A DNA stretch of 64,000 nucleotides from Alisma plantago-aquatica (GCA_963693085.1 OY856413.1:546525879-546589878), one strand, 5' to 3'; numbered from the stretch's first letter, positions 12,015 through 25,240 are shown. The notes: generated by a model not told the origin, from the letters alone. Program-made: numbers and translations.

Positions 12015-13491
12015 ATAATCACACCTAAGAATTAATTAAACAAATTGATATGAATTACCAAAATTATCTTGTTTTAGACTGAATTTGTTATATTTACCTA
12101 AATTCTAAATCATAAATTTATACATATATATTTTGGCCTAGAAACCCGACCAAGTTTTACTCATTAGGAGTAAATATTGAATAGTCCCTATTTTGGGGCT
12201 TCTATTGAATACTTAATACCACTTAAGAATCCCTTGACCATTCTACCTAGTGATAACTATATCCATGTCCAAGGATTACAAGCCAGGAAATGATAGCATA
12301 TAGCAGTTGAATACAGAAAATGGTCGTTTGTATGCCTCATGGTTTACCACCAATAATAACAACCCCAACTATCCTCCACCCCAGTAGAATTACTACATCC
12401 AATATAGTGATAATCATCTCGTCATTAGGGATATGCAAGATGTTTGTCCTAATATTCCAATGAGCTACTACCTCAATGATAAACTTATAATCTAGTTTGA
12501 TAGGATTTAGTTTGTTAACAAAACCAACACATGAAAAATACTAGCCTTATTTTCTCCACATAGAGGTTCTAGTATGATCATAGAGTGTAAGTGTGGTGTC
12601 TCTAAAATCCATGACTAAATGTATATAAAGGTGAAAATTAAAAAATATCTAAAAGAAATATTAATTTGCTAGAATGATAAAAAATTTCCATTTTAAATTC
12701 AATAGTTATTATAAGTACCATTTCATTAAATTTCACAATGTAATGGTATATAAATTTTAAAAAATTATAGATATTTCAAATTATAGTTAGTTACTAGCAT
12801 GTAAGAAACTAGAATGCGTTTTGAATTCAGTTCCCACTTAAGAAAAACAATAATTAGAATTCATATTTCAAAAAAATCACTATGCAAATTATATATAAGT
12901 TGTATAGAATTATTATATTTGTAAATTGTTTTTATAGCTAACATAATGCAAGTGTAACACCTCCTTTAAGCATACATGTATCAATGGGAGAAACTCCCAT
13001 GTTTTCAATAACATGGGGGACTTTAGCTCAAAGGGATGTCACAAGAATAATAACATTTCAAATAAAGTAAATAATAACCATGCATTAATATTGATATTGA
13101 GTAATACTTGTTCAAAGTTAATCTAGCACAATTGAGCTCTTGAATATATCATCTAAAATCTAAAAATGACTTAGAACATGGAAGGAACTCTAATCTAAAT
13201 GATTAGATCGTCTAGGTATATGACACCCCATCAAGCAAAACCTTAAGAAACATTATCCTTTGGTTGGCCTTCATATGGATCTATCATTGACATTGCTCTT
13301 TACCGATAGGCATCACGCCCCTAGACATGCATCAAACAAATTAATAAGTAGAATTGAACATATATTATATTAAATAGAACATACAAACTAAAAATAGATA
13401 TTGAACATTAAAGATTAAAAAGGACACAACTTCTTTTAGATCATTTCTTTTATTTTGACATATATAATAATCCTTGGGTTTTGCACCAAAG
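12015..13491. other. AT-rich stretch, nothing recognised
   Basis: No open frame of note and no LTR or terminal repeat. The last five bases (CAAAG) are the left target duplication of copia A. Confidence 0.45.
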
Positions 13492-15667
13492 TGTAGGGTT
13501 TTAGGAGAGGCAGAGAAGGCATCGGAAACAAAAAAAATTTCTCCCCAAACCCGGAACAAGGAAACACGTCAATGTCTATACAATAGGAAAGGATGGTTTG
13601 TGGAATCATACCTTATCCCGAGGCTTGCTCGGCGACAATACCTCGCGCCTTGCACGGTCTTCAACTCCAGTCTTGGACAGTGTCTGTACAGCTCCTGGTC
13701 ACACCGGGACTGACGAATCCTCCTCTCACCGGGACTGTCGGGGTTGATAGTTGTCCTCCTGAGCGGCAGAAACCTCCCGCCTCTGAAGTAGTCCACACGG
13801 ACCACCTGGAACTCCACACTCGTTGTCCCACAAGGAGTTGGAAGGAGTCGCACCCTCCTGTTGACGTACTAGTCGCCAACACACTCTCCTACCTCCAGTT
13901 GCAACTGCAGTTGTCTTTCCCTTACTGCGCCTCCCTTTGCGGGTAGCACTTTCTCAGGCTCTCTCGGTTACCAAAACCAGAGAGAATGACAACTTTGCAG
14001 AGCAACTAGTTGCACTGAGTTGTTATTTGAGAAGCCCCCAATACCCCTATATATATAGGAGGGTCATGGGACAGGGTTCTCCATCCCGGGCAATGCGGGA
14101 CTAAAAGCAGGAGTAGAAGGGTTTGAGATTTTCCACAAAAATAACCAACTCGCAACCTGAACCGATCGTTTCATAACTGAAACGGTCGGTTGGGGATCTG
14201 AGCCGGTCGGTTGACACTCAACCGATCGGTTGGGACCCATGAGTCGGTCGGTTTACTTTTGGAACCGGTCGGTTCGTGGTCCTGACCAGTTCCCGATTGA
14301 CTTTCCCTCTTTTGTTTCTAATTGGTATCAAATACCGATCCTTTTCCCAATCAAATTGGGTAAGCGAAACGAAAGGAAAATTCTCACCAATCCGAATTTC
14401 CCAACTTGCTCGGTTGCAACAGTTGAACCGATCATTTCAACACTTGAAGCAATCATTCACCCTGTCCATGAGCCAATCGACTCACCACCTGAGCCGACCG
14501 GTTCACCAAGCTGAGCCGATTGGTTCATCTCATGAGCCGATCGGTTGGGAGTGCAGATTGTGCAGAATCAGTCAATTACGGTTTCAATCAATCTGATACT
14601 CTAATCAATCTTGTCCAACACCTTGAACACTATGATTTTGAGCTATCAATTAATTGAGTGTTTGATTGAACTACTAAACTCCTTTAGTAATCAATCTAAA
14701 CATTGTTTGTGGACAAAAATCCTCTTCCAGGTTAAATCCTATGTGTGTGACCCTGCAGGTCCATTTCTACCCAAGTGAAAGTAGAAAGTTGGAGAACAAC
14801 TTTCAATCCTACAATTCGTGAATGGTGTTACAATGAATGTATAATTCCTTTGTCTCTGATATCCCGAATGAACTTGAGGCATGGAACAACCATCTTGTCA
14901 ACGTTCATTCACTTTCTTGATCTCAGAGTAGATTGGAAGAGATATGCATGACATCAATATCACATACTGATTCACACATGCGTGCACATGCCTATTTCAA
15001 TACTACTCATCAAGTGGCCTTGGATATCAAACTCCCTCAGGAGGGACAAATCCCATATCTATCACTCACCCCTCAAAAGCCCCATGTGTCAAAGCCACCC
15101 AATCATCACCTTTATAACAACCCATGTTTCAGGACTGCGTTTGATGATGTTAAAGTGTGCCCAACGACATGTGTTGAGTGTAGTGATTTCAGGTCAAAGA
15201 ATCACACTCACCACCTTCACTATGAGTACTGCCTGTGACTACCATGTCATGGTTCCATGTGTCAAACTCATGGTGGGTCTGTCCGGTACACTTGTTCTCT
15301 AACAAGTACCTATGTGTTTGGTTTGATATCTCTATATCATGACTAATGAGATTCTGTCATCAACCAACACCACAATCTAGTCTTGTGTGTCATTGTTGTC
15401 TATCTACCTTCCACAATGACATCCGACTAGGGACATTACAAGAATGTACAAACTCTTAGCATCTGTATGATCTCATCATTCAGGTCCTTAACCTGAGAGC
15501 ATACGTCATTGAGTACTATCATTCTCTAGACATTCAATCTATTCTATCACTATCTCACATGACTGAACCAGAAAGAATTGGAAGCTTGCCTTTGATGTTT
15601 ATCAAATCAATCTTAATGTATCCCACAAATCATCCCATGATTGGCTCTTAGGGCATACATATCAATA
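13492..15667 (-). repeat. 3' LTR of copia A
   Basis: It matches 20331-22576 almost base for base. A block of about 70 bases present in the 5' LTR (about 21605-21675, between TCCATTT and CTACCCAAG) is missing here at 14766, which accounts for the length difference (2176 against 2246). The outer end ATACATATCAATA has lost the terminal CA of ATCAACA. Confidence 0.92.
14046..14560 (-). promoter_or_regulatory. TATA box and upstream AACCGATCGGTT array (A, 3' LTR)
   Basis: CCTATATATATAGG at 14046-14059 is a TATA box. Upstream in element sense, 14155-14560 holds many copies of the 12-base palindrome AACCGATCGGTT and one-mismatch variants (AACGGTCGGTT, AGCCGGTCGGTTG, AACCGATCATTTC, GAGCCGATCGGTTG). 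Adjacent copies are often 21-23 bp apart, about two helical turns. Binding by a dimeric factor is inference. Confidence 0.65.
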
Positions 15668-15682
15668 GACTCCCACTTGCAC
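15668..15682 (-). promoter_or_regulatory. Polypurine tract of copia A
   Basis: The minus strand reads GTGCAAGTGGGAGTC immediately before the 3' LTR. The same tract precedes the 3' LTRs of B and D. Confidence 0.8.
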
Positions 15683-15689
15683 TGTGAGC

Positions 15690-18060
15690 CAATCACCCTT
15701 GAATCATATTCATAGTGATCTTCAAACATGTCCCACATGTTACTGTGCTCATGTGCCAACATAGTGAGTTATGGAAACACCTTGCCAAAGTCAGTATTAA
15801 TTGCATGTCTCACATCTCTTCGATGTACGTCACACGTATGAGATGGAGTCGCCGTAATATGCGATCCAGTATTCCTTTGCTAACCTTTAGCCACATTGCA
15901 TGATCAAGGATTCCATACTTGTCATCAATGACCAGAATATCTATAAGTTCATCTCATGAACTTTCAGATCCATATAGTATCCACTGTTGTTCTCTAACAC
16001 ACAGATACTCGGCACTTCCCTTTAAACGACTTTATTGGAACGTTTCCAATTATCAACAAACTTTCACTTTATATATCCCATATATATTTTGTGATTAATT
16101 TTCTGTCCTTCTGGAAGTTCGCATCAATGTAACTCTTTACATTGAACTCTTCCTTATCTCCATAGAACTAGTACTTCTCAAGTACTTGTCAAGTTCTCAT
16201 GGTATTCCAGTAACTCTTACTGGAAGTAGACAGACATCCACTCGTCATGTCTCACATACGAGTTATCAGGATGAGCACATCATATTGCCATGTCATACAT
16301 ACAAAATGATGAATGCATTTTATTCTTGCCATGTCTATACATGCAAGATAATGGGATGATTACATACATGATAGATCCATATCTATTCTTAGTGTTCCCG
16401 TTCTTCATAATAATTGGACACTTGGCCTTAGGATACTAACTCCATGTAACATGTACAAGTTTTCTCCCACTGAATCTGTGCATACTGAACCCTTCAGTAC
16501 AGATTGCCAATGTATGTTCTCTCTTTTATAGGTTAAGAGGTTTTCGAGAACTATCTCTATAGATCTCTATTCCTATCACATAGGAAACATATCTATCTTC
16601 CTTAAAGATAATTTCCACTTTCGGATTTCCATTCTAGAACATTTCCATTTCACATCAACATGTGGAATGTGAACACACTCCCACTAAATCACAGATCCCT
16701 TCTTTATCTTTGACATATCAGTCAAACCCTTTGACTATATCATCAAAGTAAAGATCCAATTCTGAGTTGCTTGTACTCAATCAATCACATTGATTAGTCC
16801 ATTGTAACTTATAGACTTCATTTGCATTAATGGATTCATAAACCTTATAGGTTGTGTCACATACACATCCTTGTTTTATTCCTCATAGGAATGCGGTTTT
16901 AGTTTTCCATATGCCAAATGTCTTAGTCATTAAGTTGCAATCAACAAGCATCATCCTTCTCAAAATGTTATCCATGTGTCTTAATATTTAAGACTTATTT
17001 GCACTTATGGATTTCATCCAATGGGTGCTACCATCAAGGTCATACCTTATGGTTTACATGGAAGTCATTTAGGTTGTAATGGTCATAAACCATAACTCAA
17101 AATTCGGTTCCTCATATTCATCTAGATAGTTGACTCATCACATGAACAACTCATCACATAGATAAACGAGGTGTATCTGTCAAGGATATAAGAACTCACA
17201 ACTCTTTGTGATTCTTAATGTCCTTTATTAGTGAGGGGTATTCTTTTATTAAGAAGAATTCAGTTATTTGATAATCATTCTCTAACTCTTTAGAGTATGA
17301 TTCCATCTTGATTTAGACATCACCAAGCCTTAATCATGAGTACACTATGATACACTATCACAATCACTCATAAGGATCTCAAACATTTGGTCCAAGTACT
17401 TCATTCATTGATCTCATCAAGAATTAACACTTCACCAAATTTGCACTTCATCTATGATAATCTTCAACACTTCAAGATATTCATATTGGTATTTCTCTAA
17501 ACACCATTTGAAGTATTAGCATTTGTTCCAATAGGTATGTAAATACATCACATGTATTATACCTAATAGGATAATAATTCTCCCACTACTTTTAGTGAAG
17601 ATTGATTAATCATGTCCAAGATATTCATGTCTCTTACTAGTTCTCTAACCAAAAGAGTCTAGATTTATCCATCACATGGAAACTAGAAATGAATTTCTCA
17701 TGATTGATGCTAATTTGATTGTTTGAGTTATCTATAACTTTTAGGTATCATTTTATCTTATGCATATCAAATACCACAAGATAAATAAGGCATTTCCACA
17801 AAGATCATATCTTTAAGATTGAAAACTCAACTTTATTAATTGCCATCATTGTCGCACAATATGCAAAAATAAAGTGTTTCTATCTATTGGCAAATATGAA
17901 ATAGTAGTTCATAACTGTATTACATGCCTTATAGGCTGAAAATAAACTAAAGTACTCCTATCTATGGTGGCAACACTTGCCCCAATTATGAGTGCTTTAC
18001 ACTTTACATCTTGGTATCATATACCTCAAAAAGTGTTACAAGTTTATTTTTATGACACCT
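15690..18060 (-). pseudogene. Copia A pol remnant (protease, integrase, RT, RNase H)
   Basis: No long frame is left, but pieces are readable on the minus strand. FYGDKEEFNVKSYIDANF near 16140 matches the RNase H segment with GYTDASF. GSIMYVII near 16360 matches the GSLMYA segment after RT. A piece with MKSIS and the broken QMDVKTAFLNG RT motif lies near 16900-17030. Segments like YCATMMAINKVEFSI and IDNSNN near 17700-17850 fit the stretch between protease and integrase. Decay is by point stops and many small indels. Confidence 0.7.
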
Positions 18061-18915
18061 TCAAGTGGAGACTTCAGTTGTCTCCTTCTTCTTTTGTTCT
18101 TCCAGATAGAGAGGACAATTCCTTTTCCAATGTCCTAGCTTTTGACAATGGTGGAAATTTCCTTTCTTGGCCACGCCTCCCTTGGCCTTGAGAGTTGAAG
18201 TCGACTTGGGCTCCTGGCTAGCATCAAAACATTTCTTAGCTTTGCCCTTGCCCTTGAGCTTGGACTTGCCCTTCTTGCTTGTGATCACCATCACAGGCTT
18301 GGGCTTGTCCTTCTTCATCTGTATCTCGGCTGTCCTCAACATGCCCAACAACTTTGACAGTGGCCTATCAAATTTGTTCATGTTGTAGTTCATCACAAAC
18401 TGACTGTAGGATTCTAGCAACGATTGCAGTATCACGTCAGTAGCCAACTCTTGGCTCAGTGGAAATCCCAATCTCTGTAGGTTCTCCACATACCCAATCA
18501 TCTTGAGTATGTGAGGACCAACTGGATCTCCTTCTGTCATGACGCACTTGAACAGTGCCCTTAATACATTGTATCTCTCTTGTCATGCCTGATCTTCATA
18601 CATGTTCTTGAGATGCTGAATCATCTCAATGACACCCATGTTCTCATGTTGTCTCTGCAACTCATGGTTCATAGAACATAACATCAAGCACTTTGCATCA
18701 ATGGCATCATCAGAATGCTTCTTGTAAGCATCCCTTTCTGTCTTTGGTGCATTAGGAGTGGGTTCCTCTAGAATTGGAGTATCCAGGACATAGAGCTTAT
18801 GCTCTTGAGTGAGAACAATTCTCAATGTCCGATACCAGTCGTGGAAGTTTTTCCCATTTAGCTTGTCCTTTTCAAGGACCGATCGCAAAGAAAAGTGATT
18901 GTTGTTTGTTGCCAT
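18061..18915 (-). pseudogene. Copia A gag, open except for one TGA
   Basis: ATG at 18915 begins MATNNNHFSLRSVL, then LNGKNFHDWYRTLRIVL and EYVLDTP-like YVLDTPI, the UBN2 gag signature. The frame stays open for about 284 codons except one TGA at 18583-18585 (context DQA-stop-QERY, where relatives suggest Arg). The C-terminal knuckle reads FHHCQKLGHWKRNC; the first of its four zinc ligands is Phe instead of Cys. A Lys-rich basic linker precedes it. Gag would form the particle and bind element RNA. Much better kept than pol. Confidence 0.88.
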
Positions 18916-20315
18916 TTGAACTACAAAAGGAAATATGCAATTTTAGTCCAAAAACTCATTTTGATTTATTTGATTGATTTGAAAATTTGACGATATAATT
19001 AGGCATTTAATTAATTATCGCTCCCACTATTTTACTTCAAATTGATAGCCCTCACCATCAATTCGGAAGATTGCAGCATATAACCTTCTAGTGGGCAAGA
19101 TCCTGAAATCCTCTAAGTCATGGACCAACTAGGGCTGTCACCCACAACTTAGATCTCTCAGGTAGGCAACTCTTGCCAATTGCATCATATGCAACTCTTG
19201 ATAAGATGTCATATGCAACTCCTTGCCATGATCATCTCCATGCCTCAAGGTACTAGATCCCATCTAGATCACCTTGTTAAGTCCGACCCAAAGCAAACAC
19301 GATGAACATGCACCCTGCTAGGGCAGATCCACACATTCATCCTTCACGCTTCCACGAGATAGACGGTGCACCACGCTAGGGCGTGCCCACACGTGTGTCG
19401 CATTTGGAAGGCATCTAAAACTTAATATTTAATGAGGGATTTGGTTTTTATATACGTATACATATCCAATCACCACAATACATACTACGTATCATATACA
19501 TGCTATATCCCACAGAAAACATGCAAAACGATAAAAGCGATGATTATGGCCATCCTAATGTGATTCCTCGAGCCAAGAGGAATCACGGTCATCTAGGTCT
19601 ACATCACATGCAACCTGTACAAGATGAACTCTGTGCTTTGCCTTCGGAGTAGATCAACTCATCACATGATTGACTTGATCGTTCTGGCCCGATCGTCTGG
19701 GTGCCACCAGCTGATCGGTTGGAGGATCCAACCAATCGGTTCGCCCAGTCATCGTGCATCTCGTCATGGCCGCCACCCACTCGTCTCGCTTCTCGAACCG
19801 GTCATCAACTGATTGGTTCACTCCTTGAACCGATCGTATGGAACGTCAACCGATCGGTTCACGTCTTGAACTGATCGTCTCAGCTGTCGTCTCAATGTCC
19901 TCTGTTCTTTGACATAACAGGAATTAAAATCTATCCTAATTTTACATTGCTTAAAAGGGAAACCCTGAGTTACATTTGGGGGGAGCAAAGGTAGGAAAGA
20001 ATCTTGAATTATTTTGAGTTACATCAGGAATAGGAGAGGGAAGATCAGTGTGCAGACCGAGATGCAAGAAACCACATACAACCATACACAAATAGGGTTT
20101 ATTGGCCATAACCACGCTATACATCCACCACAAACTCTATTAACGGTGACGCGTATTGAGTGCATTAATAATACATATCATATATGTAAATTGGGATTTG
20201 TGGATTTAGGATTGGACATGCATAAAGCCAATTTTATTTGCATCGTATGCAATAAATAAAGGCGACAAACCAAAATCGATCATATCGATATTCCTAAAAT
20301 ATAGAGTAGTTGATG
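18916..20315 (-). other. Long untranslated leader of copia A
   Basis: About 1.4 kb separates the primer-binding site from the gag start. It holds no gene. It contains the motif array described separately, a repeated ATATACGTATAC stretch near 19450 and A/T-rich runs close to the primer-binding site. Confidence 0.7.
19675..19890 (-). promoter_or_regulatory. Leader array of CCGATCGG-type motifs (A)
   Basis: Between 19675 and 19890 there are copies such as GCTGATCGGTTGG, CCAATCGGTTCG, GAACCGATCG, CAACCGATCGGTTCA and GAACTGATCG. This lies inside the transcript, roughly 430-660 nt after the primer-binding site, and repeats the LTR promoter motif. Confidence 0.6.
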
Positions 20316-20330
20316 TGGCTCTGATACCAC
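20316..20330 (-). promoter_or_regulatory. Primer-binding site of copia A
   Basis: Minus strand GTGGTATCAGAGCCA contains the canonical TGGTATCAGAGCC, complementary to the 3' end of plant initiator Met tRNA. Confidence 0.9.
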
Positions 20331-22576
20331 CGTAGGGTTTTAGGAGAGGCAGAGAAGGCAGCGGAAACAAAAAAAATTTCTCCCCAAACCCGGAACAAGG
20401 AAATGCGTCAACGTCTATACAATAGGAAAGGATGGTTTGTGGAATCATACCTTGTCCCGAGGCTTGCTCAGCGACAATACCTCACGCCTCGCACGGTCTT
20501 CAACTCTGGTCTTGGACGGTGTCTGTGCAGCTCCTGGTCACACCGGGACTGACGACTCCTCCTCTCACCGGGATTGTCAGGGTTGACAATTGTCCTCCTG
20601 AGCGGCAAAAACCTCTCGCCTCTAAAGTAGTCCACACGGACCACCTGGAACTCCACACTCCTTGTCCCACAAGGAGTTGGAAGGATTCACACCCTCCTAT
20701 TGACGTACTAGTCGCCAACACACTCTCCTGCCTCCAGTTGCAACTGCAGTTGTGTTTCCTTTACTGTGCCTCCCTTTGCGGGTAGCACTTGCTCAGGCTC
20801 TCTCAGTTACCAAAACCAGAGAGAATGACAACTTTGCAGAGCAACTGGTTGCACTGAGTTGTTCTTTGAGAAGCCCCCAATACCCCTATATATAGGAGGG
20901 TCATGGGACATGGTTCTCCATCCCGGACAATGTGGGACTAAAAGCAGGAGTAGAAGGGTTTGAGATTTTCCACAAAAACAACCAACTCACAACCTGAACT
21001 GATCGTTTCATAACTAAAACAGTCGGTTGGGGATCTGAGCCGGTCGGTTGACACTCAACCGATTGGTTTGGACCCATGAGCCAGTCTGTTCACTTTCTGA
21101 ACTGGTCGGTTCGTGGTCCTGACCAGTTCCCGATTGACTTTCCCTCTTTTGTTTCTAATTGGTATCAAATACCAATTCTTTTCCCAATCAAATTGGGCAA
21201 GTGAAACGAAAGGAAAATTCTCACTAATCCGACTTTCCCAACTTGCTCGGTTGCAACAGTTGAACCGATGGTTTCAACACTTGAAGCAATCGTTCACCCT
21301 GTCCATGAGCCGATCGACTCACCACCTGAGCCGACTGGTTCACCAAGCTGAGCCGATCGGTTCATCTCATGAGCCGATCGGTTGGGAGTGCAGATTGTGC
21401 AGAATCAATCAATTGCGGTTTCAATCAATCCGATACTCTAATCAATCTTGTCCAACACCTTGAATACTTTGATTTTGAGCTATCAATCAATTGAGTGTTT
21501 AATTGAACTACTAAACTCCTTTAGTAATCAATCTAAACATTGTTTGTGGACAAACCTCCTCTTCCAGGTTAAATCCTATGTGTGTGACCCTACAGGTCCA
21601 TTTCACGTTGGTAGTGAAAGTCCATAACACTTATGACTTCACAAGCAAAGAGCGGTGCCTAGTTACACATCCGTGCTACCCAAGTGAAAGTAGAAAGTTG
21701 GAGAACAACTTTCAATCCTACAATCCGTGAATGGTGTTACAGTGAATGTATAATTCCTTTGTCTCTGATATCCCGAATGAACTCGAGGCATGGAACAGTC
21801 ATCCTGTCAACGTTCATTCACTTTCTTGGTCTCAGAGTAGATTGGAAGAGATATGCATGACATCAATATCACATACTGATTCACACATGCGTGCGCACGC
21901 CTATTTCAATCCTACTCATCAAGTGGCCTTGGATATCAAACTCCCTCAGGAGGGACAAATCCCATATCTATCACTCACCCCTCAAAAGACCCATGTGTCA
22001 AAGCCACCCAATCATCACCTTTATAACAACCCATGTTTCAGGACTGTGTTTGATGATGTCAAAGTGTGCCCAACGACATGTGTTGAGTGTAGTGATTTCA
22101 GGTCAAAGAATCACACTCACCACCATCACTATGAGTACTGACTGTGACTACCATGTCATGGTTCCATGTGTCAAACTCACAGTGGGTCTGTCTGGTACAC
22201 TTGTTCTCTAACAAGTACCTATGTGTTTGGTTTGATATCTCTATATCATGACTAATGATATTCTGTCATCAACCAACACCACAATCTAGTCTTGTATGTC
22301 ATTGTTGTCTATCTACCTTCCATAATGACATCCGACTAGGGACATTATAAGAATGTACAAACTCTTAGCATCCGTATGATCTCATCGTCAAGGTCCTTAA
22401 CCTGAAAGCATACATCATTGAGTACTGTCATTCTCTAGACATTCAATCTGTTCTATCACTATCTCACATGACTGAACCAGAAAGAATTGGAAGCTTGCGT
22501 TTGATGTTTATCAAATCAATCTTAATGTATCCCACCAATCATCCCATGATTGGATCTCAGGGCATACATATCAACA
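20331..22576 (-). repeat. 5' LTR of copia A
   Basis: It ends at the primer-binding site, where the usual ...CCCAACA has become ...CCCTACG, and starts at TGTTGATATGTATG (minus) at 22576, next to the CAAAG duplication. It keeps the block lost from the 3' LTR. Confidence 0.92.
20885..21395 (-). promoter_or_regulatory. TATA box and upstream AACCGATCGGTT array (A, 5' LTR)
   Basis: CCTATATATAGG at 20885-20896 drives the element transcript. The palindrome array covers about 20995-21395 and matches that of the 3' LTR with a few substitutions per copy. Confidence 0.65.
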
Positions 22577-22852
22577 CAAAGTGCCTCTTCTCTTCTGCAC
22601 TGAAGTTCCTCAAGGATTTTTCTCCAAGCAACCTCTTGGTGAGGATCTTATATAAGTTATCATTTAACATTATCTTTCTCTTGGAAACTGTTACTTTGCT
22701 CTTAGATCTTAATCTTGATTTTACTCTTAATGTGCATGAAAGATGATACAACAAGTTATTGACAATAAAGCATGACATTCAGTTAATTATAAATTTATTG
22801 ACTTTAAGAAATTAAAGTAGTAGGTAATGCATTCATAGTATTCTATGTAAAT

Positions 22853-22895
<43 letters not shown>

Positions 22896-25240
22896 AATCA
22901 AACAATATTTATGTTCGAAGTACATGGACCACTTACCTCTCTCTTAGAGAAGATCCTATCTCTTCTCTTAGGTTTAATGAAACCCAAATCACGTTTATGA
23001 GTTGTTTGATCCCTAATTACCCCTATTAATAGAATTCAACACATCAATTTGTATTTTATTCATCATCTTAAACCCTAAAATTAACTTCTTAGCAAACTAG
23101 GGTTTGATTGAAGGGAAATATACTCTGTAACCTTGAAGTTTGAGTTCCTTTTCTAAAATAATTTCCAAATCATATTTAAAATTAAAGTTTAGATTAATTT
23201 TTGATTTACTACTAACTTTTTAATAGACGATGGATTAGAAATCACCACAAAATACACTTGTAATGAACCCTTCCCTTATTATCCCCTATTTAGGCAGACC
23301 GAGAGAGAAAGGGCCATTATCACTAATATAGGATCATAGGTTTAGTAATTAACCAAAAATAATGAATAAATTTTACTAACAAAAAGGAATTTGGTACATA
23401 AGTGATGCAATATCTAAAATTGCAACATAAATAAAATCTAACTAACTATAACCTCGGTGTTTACATTATTTTTCTTCAACTTGTGACTTCTTTCTGGATA
23501 TCTGATTTTATCATAATTACAACACAACATATTATCCTAAAACACCGACAAACAAAACGTTGGTCAGTATAACATGTTATAATGGTATGTGGGGGAACCA
23601 CACATTCACATATACTTGTAAAAATATTACTACAACAATTATTTGTTAAAAAACAAAATTTATGCTTTCTTTGTAACTTCTCAACCATTTGTATTCAAGC
23701 TCTAGTATACCCTCTCTTAGGGTTTTGTCCCTATAATGGACTTTAGGCTACCTCTCAATCTCAAGCTAGGTACTTCATTGGACACCTCTCAATCTGGATC
23801 TAGGTGCCATTAGGTCTTCCCAATCTAGGGCATGACCTCATATGACCTTCCTAATCTAGGGCCTAGTTTGACCTTCCCAATCTGGGGCCTGGTCATTAGT
23901 CATCACTGTGACTTTATACATCTTTCCATTCTCAATTTCCAAAGTTGGTATGCGGGTTCGACCAAGTTATAAGCTTACTATTGTGATAGCCATAGTCACT
24001 TAATAGATTGTAGGAAATAAAATTCAATAGATTGCAGGAAATAAAATTCATCCAAGCATTTAATTTCAAGCAATTTGATGAAACCTCTGAAATTGCTGGG
24101 AAACTAGATCGATTAGTCATAGGCATAACCACATACCTTGATCAGGAGTTCTAGATTTCTAAGAAAGAGAAATAAATCAATCATCCAAGCAAGGTTATCC
24201 AAAAGTTAAAGCAATACACCCATGTATTATTATTTTATCCAAATCATCATAAGACTGACTTGGGCCTCAAGTTAGGGTTTTCTAGGTTAACATTAGGGTT
24301 TCATTATGTTTTTGTCTCTCTAAACCCTAATTGCCACTTTTCATGTTCTTTAGGGTTACAAACCCTATTTCATCATTAATTGCACTTTTATTCTCAAAGA
24401 AACCCTAATTATCAAAAACATGGGTTTCTAAGTTCATATAACTTTTAAGTTTCTCTTTTTATTCATAAAAGATCAATCCTTGATCACCAATAACAATTGG
24501 ACATATGAAGATCATGAACTCTAAAAAATTAGGGTTCAAGTTCATTTAACCTATTAAAGATGCTAACTTTAGTCACTTTTCAAAATAGAATCATATTTAG
24601 GTCATGTTTATATTTCTATTAGATTCTATGTATTTTTATGAGAAAAAACCATATATTACTTTTTGTCATTGGAAAAACCTATAATTAGTAATGAGTTTTC
24701 TAAATTAATCATTTTAATCCAATCAAAGAACCCTACCTAGGCAGCGCGTCCTGGTCCCGGCCTTGCCAACTGGGCTTGGCCGACCAGTCAGCTTGCGCCA
24801 CCTATACTGGATGGTCATGTGGCTACTTAGTGGGCAAAAAAACATAGAAAAAGATGAGAGAGCCCCTTACCTTTTCAAAATATGCATGAGGGAATGAGCA
24901 TATTTTTCTCCTAACTCATCTCCAAACTCTTTCCCATCCTCATTAGAGAGCTATCTTCCCCGAGCCAGTTAATTCAATAGTTGACTAGGAGTATCTTGCC
25001 TCCCTAGTAGTTGGTGAAGGGTCCAACATGTCCGCCGCTCCTTGTCAAAGTTGAAGACACTGTCAATTGCCTATGAGGAGGCCCGAATAGAGAGGAAATA
25101 GAGGTGGTGCTTCGGCGGATAGAGGAGAATATTAGGATGGGAAAGCATGGATGAGAAGGGAAATTGGAGACAGGGACATCTTCATTCAGTCTTGTAGATA
25201 TTCACAAGGATATTTTTAGTTTCACAGAGGGCCTATACCC
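22577..25240. other. Unclassified DNA, probably partly gypsy G LTR
   Basis: No gene is supported. The right part, upstream of 25240 in coordinates, lies downstream of a TATA box at 25241-25254 (minus) and may be the R-U5 part of the 3' LTR of gypsy G. A GC-rich patch lies at 24745-24825. The far end of that LTR could not be located. Confidence 0.4.
22857..22890. repeat. (TA)n microsatellite
   Basis: An uninterrupted TA dinucleotide run of about 32 bases. Confidence 0.9.

Larger units (their letters stand above)
13492..22576 (-). mobile_element. Copia element A, structurally complete with target duplication
   Basis: Two LTRs of about 2.2 kb flank an interior with primer-binding site, gag, decayed pol and polypurine tract, all in minus orientation. 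The five bases CAAAG occur at 13487-13491 and again at 22577-22581, directly outside the LTR ends, which proves one insertion event. Length is about 9.1 kb. Gag has the UBN2 type and pol order is protease, integrase, RT, RNase H (copia). The coding part is dead, so it would need enzymes from a relative. Same family as D; B is a more distant relative. Confidence 0.93.

Noticed and set aside
12960..13060. Short inverted repeats (GGGAGAAACTCCC and CATG...CATG) as a small DNA transposon
   Set aside because: Arms are very short and no target duplication or family repeat is seen.
13569..13946. Frame of 117 codons (13593-13946), almost repeated at 20432-20785
   Set aside because: It is similar only because both copies are LTRs of the same element; it lies in R-U5 and is antisense. 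D's equivalent is shortened.
20316..20330. Possible tRNA fragment because of the initiator-Met match
   Set aside because: Only 12-15 bases match; it is the copia primer-binding site, next to the LTR end.
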